Source: a virus
Virus record (IMG/VR): IMGVR_UViG_3300009184_003751
Span: 22,473-86,472 of that record
Length of the DNA: 64,000 bases
Direction: 5' to 3' (one strand)
Shown in pieces: positions 17,074 through 23,356 of this stretch. The notes below the pieces were generated by a model. It saw only the letters and a list, made by a program, of their open reading frames with translations. It searched no databases and had not been told where the DNA came from. The stretch's first letter is position 1, and each line of letters begins with the position of its first letter. The position numbers and the translations under genes are program-made.

Positions 17074-17218
17074 CAGGTATCTCGACCCAATTTTTAATGG
17101 ATTCGTCCCAATGATAAGTTTTACCGTCAGTAGGATATGGAACTGGGGGGTCCCATGCACCGTTTACGAAAATCCAGCTATCATATGGTTTTGGAACACT
17201 AGCCTGGGAAACTGCCAT
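17069..17218 (-). CDS. 49 aa conserved tryptophan-rich small protein
   Basis: An ATG at 17218, preceded by AAGGACC, opens 49 codons ending in TAA. The product contains WIFVNGAWDPPVPYPTDGKT followed by YHWDESIKNWVEI. This W-x4-5-W-x-P-P-V-P-Y-P pattern followed by a Y-x-W-x-(D/E) block recurs in small proteins and C-terminal domains of T4-like marine phages, often near fibre genes. A related end is seen in the 112 aa protein at 28255-28593 (PPYPGRGWYLDTTTYRWVKV). Function is unknown; a small beta structure in the virion is a guess. It has its own exact late promoter and lies immediately upstream of gp13. Confidence 0.75.
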   Translation of the reverse strand: MAVSQASVPKPYDSWIFVNGAWDPPVPYPTDGKTYHWDESIKNWVEIPE

Positions 17219-17229
17219 TTTATGGTCCT

Positions 17230-17237
17230 TATAAATA
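17230..17237 (+). promoter_or_regulatory. late promoter TATAAATA for the plus-strand oxygenases
   Basis: Exact late element on the plus strand, 38 bases before the ATG at 17276. Its predicted start site (near 17244) almost coincides with that of the opposing minus-strand promoter. Confidence 0.7.
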
Positions 17238-17252
17238 TATATGATTTTTTAG

Positions 17253-17260
17253 TATTTATA
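17253..17260 (-). promoter_or_regulatory. late promoter TATAAATA for the 49 aa gene and gp13 block
   Basis: Exact late element on the minus strand, 34 bases before the ATG at 17218. It faces the plus-strand element at 17230-17237. Confidence 0.7.
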
Positions 17261-17275
17261 AAACTAGGAAGCTGT

Positions 17276-17767
17276 ATGAATTTTGATTTTCTTTACAATA
17301 AACGTTTTTTACAAGCTCGAAACGCCAAAAAATCCTATTTTTTCGATTCTATTGATATACCTGTTTTATCTTGGGAAACAGTTTTAGAAGAACTCGAAAC
17401 CCATATAACTGGTGGGCTAGATTACGAGAGCAAAAACAACTTAAGGTTTATTTTGTTCGAAATGCGTAATAAAACCGTTTCGCAGTTCGTAAAACAATAC
17501 TCAAAACTAGACCCGAAATTACACTGTGGTGCTCATTGTTATGTAAACCTGATGTCTAAGTCGGGGGAAAACGGAAGGCATAAAGACCCAGCCGATGTTT
17601 TATTTTGGCAAGTTGTTGGTTCTACACAATGGTCTATAGAAGACGATAATATAAAAACATATATACTAGAGCCAGGTAAAGCTGTATATGTTCCAGCTGG
17701 AATGTATCATAGCGTTACTTCATTATCCCCTCGTGCTGGCATTTCTTTTGGATTAGATTATGAGTAA
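17276..17767 (+). CDS. JmjC/cupin-like iron oxygenase
   Basis: This encodes 163 aa from the ATG at 17276, chosen for AGGAAG just upstream; the open frame extends further 5' but lacks a plausible start site. H102-x-D104 (RHKDPAD), the strand LFWQVVGSTQWSI and the distal YVPAGMYHSV (H145) make the facial triad and scaffold of JmjC-type (cupin_8) 2-oxoglutarate/Fe(II) hydroxylases. The F-x-Q-x2-G-x3-W pattern resembles protein hydroxylases of that fold. It is first of three plus-strand oxygenase genes and overlaps the next by eight bases. Enzyme class is inferred from motifs; the substrate is unknown. Confidence 0.7.
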   Translation: MNFDFLYNKRFLQARNAKKSYFFDSIDIPVLSWETVLEELETHITGGLDYESKNNLRFILFEMRNKTVSQFVKQYSKLDPKLHCGAHCYVNLMSKSGENGRHKDPADVLFWQVVGSTQWSIEDDNIKTYILEPGKAVYVPAGMYHSVTSLSPRAGISFGLDYE

Positions 17768-18275
17768 TATGTTTCATAAAATATTTACGCTCGAAAACCA
17801 CAACGAGCTAAAACCTAAAATCATAAAATCAATTAAAGAGTTTTCAGCGAAATCTTTAACCAACTCGACAGATTCTATAACTAGAACTGATTGGAATATA
17901 CCTGAAAACGTTCCAAGACCGTATTTCGATTATATCAAACCTTTTATCGAAAACGAGTATATGGATTATGTAAGATACCTTGGTGGAAAAAGCGCAGAGA
18001 TTCATAACTTATGGTTTCAGCAATATTATAAAACAGACACCCATACAACGCACTGCCATCCAGGTTCTCATTTCAGTAACATCTATTATGTAGAACTTCC
18101 TCATAAGTTTCAACGAACGGAGTTTTATAATCCGTTTGAAAAAACATTTTTTCAATTTAATGCCGAAGAGGGAGATATATTAACTTTCCCTGCTTACTAC
18201 GCTCACAGGTCGCCAGTAAATAATAGCGACGATAGGAAAACTGTTGTTGTTTTCAATAGTTCGATAGAGGTTTAA
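17760..18275 (+). CDS. putative 2OG-Fe(II) oxygenase
   Basis: This 171 aa protein has THCHPGSHFSNIYYVELP (H98-x-H100), then GDILTFPAYYAHRSPVN (H149) and a basic residue before the last strand (R159 in RKTVVVFN). This is the layout of the putative 2OG-Fe(II) oxygenases common in T4-like cyanophages, in which H-x-H replaces the classical H-x-D. It starts inside the end of the first oxygenase gene and ends one base before the third, so the three are one translationally coupled late unit. Whether it binds iron needs testing, since an acidic ligand is not evident. Confidence 0.7.
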   Translation: MSNMFHKIFTLENHNELKPKIIKSIKEFSAKSLTNSTDSITRTDWNIPENVPRPYFDYIKPFIENEYMDYVRYLGGKSAEIHNLWFQQYYKTDTHTTHCHPGSHFSNIYYVELPHKFQRTEFYNPFEKTFFQFNAEEGDILTFPAYYAHRSPVNNSDDRKTVVVFNSSIEV

Positions 18276-18276
18276 T

Positions 18277-18909
18277 ATGAACGTTGTTGGTCTATTTCCT
18301 ACGCCATTTTATGTTGAAAATATAGAACAAAAATTAGACATGAAAGAGATCGATCTATTAGTCGAGCTTTCAACTCAAAAAGAAAACCTTATAGAAAATA
18401 TAGGAAACGGTAATTCTTTTTATAAAGATACTAAAATATTGAAATCGTTACCAAACCTTAACTTAGAACTAACAAAAAAAGTTAATGAGTTTCTCTCAAA
18501 CATTTTTGGCGAACATAATTCTAAATTAACAATAACTCAATCTTGGTTGAATATAAACCCTACAGATACGTATCATCATATGCATTCCCATAAGAATAGC
18601 ATAGTAAGTGGAGTTTTATATATCGAATGCGATGAAAATAGCGGAGCTTTCAAATTATATAAACCAGAAGCTTTGTGTCGAAACGTAGGAGGGATTATAA
18701 ACGAACATAATCCATTTACATATGATTTTGTAAAGTTCGTCCCTAATAAATTTGATCTTTATTTATTTCCAAGTAACTTGAAGCATTCGGTTGATACTAA
18801 CAAATCAACTACAAGTAGACTTTCGCTAGCGTTTAATACGTTTTATATCGGAGAAGTTGATTCAGTATACGATTCTTTATCGCAGCTTACTATTACTGAA
18901 TGTTCATAA
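18277..18909 (+). CDS. putative 2OG-Fe(II) oxygenase of the TIGR02466 type
   Basis: This encodes 210 aa starting MNVVGLFPTPFYVENI, the typical opening of the TIGR02466 family seen in many cyanophages. The metal-binding segment is YHHMHSHKNSIVSGVLYI (H101, H103, H105), with distal H170 in FPSNLKHSV and R181 in SRLSLAFN, which would bind 2-oxoglutarate. Proteins of this family are predicted oxygenases; no substrate is known. Its last 17 bases overlap tail-to-tail with the minus-strand oxygenase gene, so the two transcription units collide here without an intervening terminator. Confidence 0.75.
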   Translation: MNVVGLFPTPFYVENIEQKLDMKEIDLLVELSTQKENLIENIGNGNSFYKDTKILKSLPNLNLELTKKVNEFLSNIFGEHNSKLTITQSWLNINPTDTYHHMHSHKNSIVSGVLYIECDENSGAFKLYKPEALCRNVGGIINEHNPFTYDFVKFVPNKFDLYLFPSNLKHSVDTNKSTTSRLSLAFNTFYIGEVDSVYDSLSQLTITECS

Positions 18910-19492
18910 ACTGACTTAAACAGTAACGACCGTTTCCTTTGTAACCGCAGTATTCGGGATCCATTTTAACTTCCGTAACTTCGTGTTTTACATGAGAAGG
19001 AAACATAATCATCATATTGTTTTCTATTTCAACAGTTTCGTTATATTTCGTAAAAATAAGGTTACCACCAGTGAACTTTTTAGGCTCTTTAAACACCCAT
19101 TGAAGCGCCGTTATAGAAGCTACATCTCTGTGTGATTTGTAATAACCACTATTTTCATAATAACTTAATAACGTAGAATCATTATTAATCATAAAAATGT
19201 TTTCATACATTTCATGTAAGTTGCTATAGAGTTTAAAAATATCTGCAGAAAATGTTTTTCTATTTATTTTTAAAATATTAGAAAAAGATCTATCGCAATA
19301 AACTTCGTCAATAAAAACACCATGATTGTGTTTCATATCAATTTTCTGTTGACCAGTTTTTTGAGGAGGTTGTAGCTTATTTTGGTAAGTTAAGAAATCT
19401 AACTCTTGCCATATTAATTTAAGCTCTTCTTCTGTATAATAATTTTTAATTTTCAAATATGGAAATGATTTTTTATCGTTACATACGTCCAT
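18893..19492 (-). CDS. 2OG-Fe(II) oxygenase, prolyl-4-hydroxylase-like
   Basis: This 199 aa protein has a full double-stranded beta-helix signature: H121-x-D123 (YYKSHRDVASITAL), the GG turn before strand V (FTGGNLIF, 142-143), distal H170 (MFPSHVKHEV) and R189 (NGRYCLSQF). This is the P4H-type pattern. Possible targets are proline, lysine or asparagine side chains of virion proteins or a host protein; nothing in the sequence decides. The start overlaps the stop of the next gene upstream by one base (TAATG). It is the terminal gene of the fibre-oxygenase minus-strand run. Confidence 0.75.
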   Translation of the reverse strand: MDVCNDKKSFPYLKIKNYYTEEELKLIWQELDFLTYQNKLQPPQKTGQQKIDMKHNHGVFIDEVYCDRSFSNILKINRKTFSADIFKLYSNLHEMYENIFMINNDSTLLSYYENSGYYKSHRDVASITALQWVFKEPKKFTGGNLIFTKYNETVEIENNMMIMFPSHVKHEVTEVKMDPEYCGYKGNGRYCLSQFMNIQ

Positions 19493-20013
19493 TAAATAAT
19501 TTCCTTCAACTTAAACGCAATCGTAACTCTAAGTTCAGGGCAGTATCTAGTAGGTTCTAAACCAACATGATTCAATGTACTATTAAACAATATACCTGTA
19601 TTTTTAATAGGAATGATTGTATCTATTTGGCCATTTGTTTGTACAATTTGAGTTCCACCTCCCCAATTTAAATTCCAAATCGGGTTAGCATAATAAACAA
19701 ACGTATAATATAGTTCTGGAGCATAATCTGTATGTACGTCTGTATGTAGATTTCCAGGCTGGCCATATGTTTGGCCATTTGCATAAACTCTTTTTATTTC
19801 AAATTTTTTATCAGATATTGTTTCGATAATTTTTAAAAAGTCGTTTTTAAAAAAAAGATCGTTTTCTAAATCCATATACCAAAATTTATAATCGGATGGG
19901 TTTTTGCTATAACCGATATATTTCCACTGACCGTTTAAAATTGTTTTTTCTAAAACGTAATTATATTGTTCGTCATTTAATACATTATAAAAGTATTTCA
20001 CATTAAACTCCAT
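19492..20013 (-). CDS. 2OG-Fe(II) oxygenase, prolyl-4-hydroxylase-like
   Basis: This 173 aa protein has GNLHTDVHTDYAPELYYTFV, giving two possible H-x-D pairs (H90/D92 or H94/D96), the glycine turn LNWGGGTQIV (118-120), distal H149 (NSTLNHVG) and R162 (ELRVTIAF). This is a complete P4H-like iron and 2-oxoglutarate site. It starts three bases after the stop of the glycine-rich adhesin gene, so it is likely co-transcribed with fibre genes. That placement makes a fibre protein a plausible substrate, by inference only. Confidence 0.78.
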   Translation of the reverse strand: MEFNVKYFYNVLNDEQYNYVLEKTILNGQWKYIGYSKNPSDYKFWYMDLENDLFFKNDFLKIIETISDKKFEIKRVYANGQTYGQPGNLHTDVHTDYAPELYYTFVYYANPIWNLNWGGGTQIVQTNGQIDTIIPIKNTGILFNSTLNHVGLEPTRYCPELRVTIAFKLKEII

Positions 20014-20016
20014 AAA

Positions 20017-20889
20017 TTAAATATTATTTTGAGACCCGTAAATTGTTCCTACTTGAGCAAACTGAACATAATTCGAACCTAATATAGAAGCACCACCTTC
20101 TCCTGGAGTTGTTGAAGAACCCTGTTGCCCCGCTCCGCCCGCTTGACCTAAACCGCCACCAGAACCACCTTGGCCACCACTATTAAACGCTTGACCGTTT
20201 GTGCCACCTGGTAAACCACCAGCAGTTAACGAACCCACTTGACCTTCACCACCACCAGCGTGCTGACCACCAGAACCAACTACATAACCTGCACCACCGC
20301 CACCGCCAGCACCACCGTGACCTCTTCTTGGTCGTTGGTTGTCTTCATAACCACGACCTCCGTTACCACCGCCTCCGCCTCCGCCAATAACGCCAACGTT
20401 ATAAAGGATAGTTGGTGCACCATTTATTAAAAGCGCAGTACCACCTGCTTGACCTTGACCGCCTTGTGATGGTCCTGGGTTTGAATAAGTTCCTGTACCA
20501 CCATTACCGCCTTTGCCGACGATATAACCAGCATTTTGTATAGTTATAAGATCGCCTGTAGCACCTTGTATGTTTAAACCATAATTAGAAGTAGTAGTTG
20601 CTCCTAATACAACTTCAGAACCAATACTAACAACTCCATATGTTTTCCCTGGGGATGGAGATGTAAATACGTAATCTGTTTGATTAGTATTAAGCGTTGT
20701 TATTAAAGCTGCATGACTTAGCAAATTATTTGATGATATAATAGTTCCGGAATTTGTTTGAACACCAGTTCCGCCAACTGATGCAAGGTTTCTTACATCA
20801 GCATCATTGAAAGACAAGGTTGCTGTAGCTTGTCTCCCTAATTCCGTATTAATAGCCGAAAAACTTAGTGAACTTGCGGGTAAAGTCAT
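20017..20889 (-). CDS. glycine-rich distal tail fibre adhesin
   Basis: This encodes 290 aa. Residues 1-120 are beta-rich, with the start MTLPASSLSFSAINTELGRQ that is common at the head of small phage fibre proteins. Residues about 122-275 hold glycine-rich runs (GKGGNGGTG, GGGGGGNGGRG, GGAGGGGGAG, GGQGGSGGGLG) separated by short variable loops. This is the layout of gp38-type adhesins (T2, S16) with polyglycine-II helix bundles whose loops bind the receptor. A receptor-binding tip is thus likely. It overlaps the S74 fibre gene upstream by four bases and is followed by the oxygenase genes. Confidence 0.7.
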   Translation of the reverse strand: MTLPASSLSFSAINTELGRQATATLSFNDADVRNLASVGGTGVQTNSGTIISSNNLLSHAALITTLNTNQTDYVFTSPSPGKTYGVVSIGSEVVLGATTTSNYGLNIQGATGDLITIQNAGYIVGKGGNGGTGTYSNPGPSQGGQGQAGGTALLINGAPTILYNVGVIGGGGGGGNGGRGYEDNQRPRRGHGGAGGGGGAGYVVGSGGQHAGGGEGQVGSLTAGGLPGGTNGQAFNSGGQGGSGGGLGQAGGAGQQGSSTTPGEGGASILGSNYVQFAQVGTIYGSQNNI

Positions 20890-22220
20890 TTAGACTCTAA
20901 CTCCTTAACTCTGTTTTCTAGTTCTTTAATTGCTTCGATAAGAAGAGGTACAAGCTTTTCGTAACGAACAGTAAGATACTTATCGTCAATAGGAGCTGGT
21001 ACGACAATCTCTGGCATAACAGCTTGAACTTCTTGAGCCGATACACCAACTTCTGGAGTTGCTTCATACCCTAATGACTGAGCTAATTCGTTTGCTTCGT
21101 AATAAAAGCCAGAGAGTGCCTTGACCTTTTCAAGAGCATTTTCGATATTGCCCTTACGAATCTTAAGACGTTCGTCTGAATAGTAAGCAGTAATGTTACC
21201 AGTTGCGTAAATAGCGCCAGCGCCTGGATCGGCAGTCGTTCCAACAGAAAAACCACCACCAGCAGGAAGACGTGCACGTTCAGAACCACCAGTAAATAAT
21301 GCCATAGCGCCAGATGCAGGTCCAACACGACAAACTGCAGAGCTTACGCCAGGAGCAACAATAAAATCTGAAGTAGATGAATCAGTTACAACTAAACCGT
21401 TATTTCCTGCGCTAGCAACTACTTTTAATTTTGAATCTGTTGCTGTTGAGCCGATACCAACGTTACCAGTTGCAGTAATACGCATACGTTCTTGAAAGCT
21501 ATCAGAACCGTTGCCTGTATTGAATCGGATAGAACCTAAATCGGTTCCTTCCATAACACCATCGATACTAGCAACCTTTTCAGCAGTATTTGCACCAGTC
21601 CATTTAATGTAACTACCATCGCCAGATGCGCCAGCCGCTGTTTGTAAATTGATACCAGATGTAACACCAGAACCAGCCGAACGGTTGATTATTAACACAT
21701 CTGACAAAGTGTTACTTGCAGTAATAGAAACTTGACCATTAGCAACAACAGTCATACGAGCAGCATTATTACTAAACAAAACTAAACTATCAGCTGTTTG
21801 TGTACCAACAGCAAACCCACCTAAATCAGATGGACCAATAAAGCCATTGAGCGTACCGCCGCTTTGATTGATTTTCAAACCACCATTAAGCGCTGGGGTT
21901 ATTTTTACGTTTCCGTTTACTTCTAATTTTTCACTTGGACTATTGTTAGCAATACCTAAATTACCATTAGCAACGAAATAAGAAGCAGTGCCTACAGTAA
22001 ATGTATTACTTACTGTAGCAGTAACTGCTGAAGTTCCGGAAAATGCTGTTGAGTTGATTGTAGCGTTTACAGAAGAATTACCGATGGTAATTAATGACGG
22101 GGTAAACACAATACCATTTGAAGTAGAATTGATAGTCCCTAAACCAACTACAGTTGAGTTAGCTACGAAACTTGTGTTTACTATCAGACCGTTTTTTACT
22201 ACGAAATCTTTACCTGCCAT
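20886..22220 (-). CDS. tail fibre protein with C-terminal S74 intramolecular chaperone
   Basis: This 444 aa protein starts AGKDFVVKNGLIVNTSF, a fibre N-terminal module. The middle is beta-structured with FPSE-like repeats (NGNVGIGS, GNLGIANN). The last 97 residues are a peptidase S74 chaperone: YYSDERLKIRKGNIENALEK with the expected Ser348/Lys353 pair, GVSAQEVQAVMPE and a C-terminal helix. In this family the chaperone trimerises the fibre and cuts itself off before the serine, here predicted between Y347 and S348. The mature fibre would end at about residue 347. Confidence 0.85.
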   Translation of the reverse strand: MAGKDFVVKNGLIVNTSFVANSTVVGLGTINSTSNGIVFTPSLITIGNSSVNATINSTAFSGTSAVTATVSNTFTVGTASYFVANGNLGIANNSPSEKLEVNGNVKITPALNGGLKINQSGGTLNGFIGPSDLGGFAVGTQTADSLVLFSNNAARMTVVANGQVSITASNTLSDVLIINRSAGSGVTSGINLQTAAGASGDGSYIKWTGANTAEKVASIDGVMEGTDLGSIRFNTGNGSDSFQERMRITATGNVGIGSTATDSKLKVVASAGNNGLVVTDSSTSDFIVAPGVSSAVCRVGPASGAMALFTGGSERARLPAGGGFSVGTTADPGAGAIYATGNITAYYSDERLKIRKGNIENALEKVKALSGFYYEANELAQSLGYEATPEVGVSAQEVQAVMPEIVVPAPIDDKYLTVRYEKLVPLLIEAIKELENRVKELESK

Positions 22221-22254
22221 TGTGGTTCCCTTTCCCCTGGCTTTTTATTTTTAT

Positions 22255-22497
22255 TTAGGTGTTTAAAACTTCTGGCCACACAGCTTTAAGTTCTTCTACT
22301 GTTTGAGCAGCTTCAATAGCTGGATCAGATGTTACATCCCTAAGAGCTTGTTTTTGAGCCACAATTGTAGCAGTATTTGCATTTTGTTCTAGTGCTCGTT
22401 GAAAAGCTACATCTAATGCAGCAAGTAATGGTGCACGAGCAGCACGCATTTTTTCACGATGAATATTACGAGCTTTTTCCATATTAACAGTAATCAT
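22255..22497 (-). CDS. small fibre-associated protein
   Basis: This encodes 80 aa. The segment REKMRAARAPLLAALDVAFQ followed by ATIVAQKQALRDVTSDPAIE and TVEELKAVWPE recurs in small helical proteins encoded beside phage tail fibres and is thought, from memory of such neighbourhoods, to be a fibre assembly or chaperone accessory. No enzymatic motif. It overlaps the upstream gene (ATGA). Its base composition is more GC-rich than the surrounding fibre genes, suggesting transfer as a cassette. Confidence 0.55.
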   Translation of the reverse strand: MITVNMEKARNIHREKMRAARAPLLAALDVAFQRALEQNANTATIVAQKQALRDVTSDPAIEAAQTVEELKAVWPEVLNT

Positions 22498-22742
22498 TGA
22501 CTATTTCCCTGTTTTGCAAACCAAGCTTCGTGACCGACACCATATCCATCAGGCGTGGTAAAGTCGGCTTCCCATGCATTAAAAAAACTATCGTCAGGAA
22601 GTTCTACGGTGTCTTCTACAAACAAATAAGGTATACCAGCTGGAACATCTTTGCGAGCAACTTCTTCAATTGCAAGTTCGCCAGTTGGTATAATCATTGC
22701 AATACCACCAGTATCATTTGGAAAAATAATATATTTTCTCAT
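22494..22742 (-). CDS. small hypothetical protein in the fibre region
   Basis: This encodes 82 aa from the ATG at 22742, chosen for GATGAGG upstream and because it then follows the preceding stop by seven bases. The protein starts MRKYIIFPNDTGGIAMIIPT and contains ELAIEEVARKDVPAGIPYLF, a short alpha-beta pattern found in small proteins next to tail fibres in other phages. It may be paired with the 80 aa gene that overlaps its stop. Function unknown. Confidence 0.5.
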   Translation of the reverse strand: MRKYIIFPNDTGGIAMIIPTGELAIEEVARKDVPAGIPYLFVEDTVELPDDSFFNAWEADFTTPDGYGVGHEAWFAKQGNSQ

Positions 22743-22749
22743 ATTTGCC

Positions 22750-23169
22750 TCATCTAATAACAGCAGCGTTAAAGGTGTAAATATCGTTTGTAGCGTAAAC
22801 AACCAAACGAACTTGTGTAGTTGACATTAAAGTCGGAGCTGCTGTGATAGCTGATGCTAAAATACGAGCATTAACAGTACCACCAGCAACATCTCCAATT
22901 ATAGCGCTTACGCAATAACTTGTATCGGGCATAGCAGTAGTAAAATTAAGCGTGTAATCACCTATACCGTTTCTAGTAACAGATGAAATATTTCCACTAG
23001 CGTTAACAGCTACTGTAGCAGTACCTTTATAACTTACCCATGCACGGCAACCATAAGCAACAGCAGCTGAACCAAAACCAGAGTTAAAAGAACAGTTAGC
23101 ACCAACACTAAGATTGGTGTCGACAGTAGCCGTTCCATATACTCTTGTTCCACTTAAAAGTTTTGCCAT
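22750..23169 (-). CDS. small tail fibre domain protein
   Basis: This 139 aa protein begins MAKLLSGTRVYGTATVDTNL, with a C-terminal module GNISSVTRNGIGDYTLNFTT followed by MPDTSYCVSAIIGD. That pattern is the common distal domain of phage tail fibres that forms a beta-sandwich trimer. It is short, so it is likely a tip or an attached decoration. AATAAATA lies 21 bases upstream. Confidence 0.65.
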   Translation of the reverse strand: MAKLLSGTRVYGTATVDTNLSVGANCSFNSGFGSAAVAYGCRAWVSYKGTATVAVNASGNISSVTRNGIGDYTLNFTTAMPDTSYCVSAIIGDVAGGTVNARILASAITAAPTLMSTTQVRLVVYATNDIYTFNAAVIR

Positions 23170-23188
23170 TATAGTCCTCTTTAAATTA

Positions 23189-23356
23189 TTATTTATTACT
23201 TAATTCTTTTATTTGATTATCAAGATCTGTTATTATAGATTTTAATGCTTCATTTGCAGCCATATAAATGACTAGCTCATCAACACACTGCGAAAGCAAT
23301 ACCTTTGGATCCCAGTTATCAACATCAGTACCACCAAGTTTATACTGTAACTTCAT
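23189..23356 (-). CDS. 55 aa small protein overlapping the LamG fibre gene
   Basis: An ATG at 23356, inside the last codons of the upstream fibre gene in another frame, opens 55 codons. The product reads MKLQYKLGGTDVDNWDPKVL and ends NEALKSIITDLDNQIKELSN plus Lys, an amphipathic helix with coiled-coil spacing. No clear ribosome-binding site precedes it, so translation may be coupled to the end of the fibre gene. It fills what would otherwise be a 170-base gap. Function unknown; a small fibre accessory is possible. Confidence 0.5.
   Translation of the reverse strand: MKLQYKLGGTDVDNWDPKVLLSQCVDELVIYMAANEALKSIITDLDNQIKELSNK
23190..23197 (-). promoter_or_regulatory. late-promoter-like AATAAATA
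   Basis: One mismatch to TATAAATA on the minus strand, 21 bases before the fibre-domain gene that starts at 23169; it overlaps the stop of the 55 aa gene. Confidence 0.35.

Noticed and set aside
17111-17275. Extended N-terminus of the first oxygenase
   Set aside because: The open frame upstream crosses both late promoters and the coding sequence of the 49 aa gene, and only the ATG at 17276 has a good ribosome-binding site and a sensible distance from the promoter.
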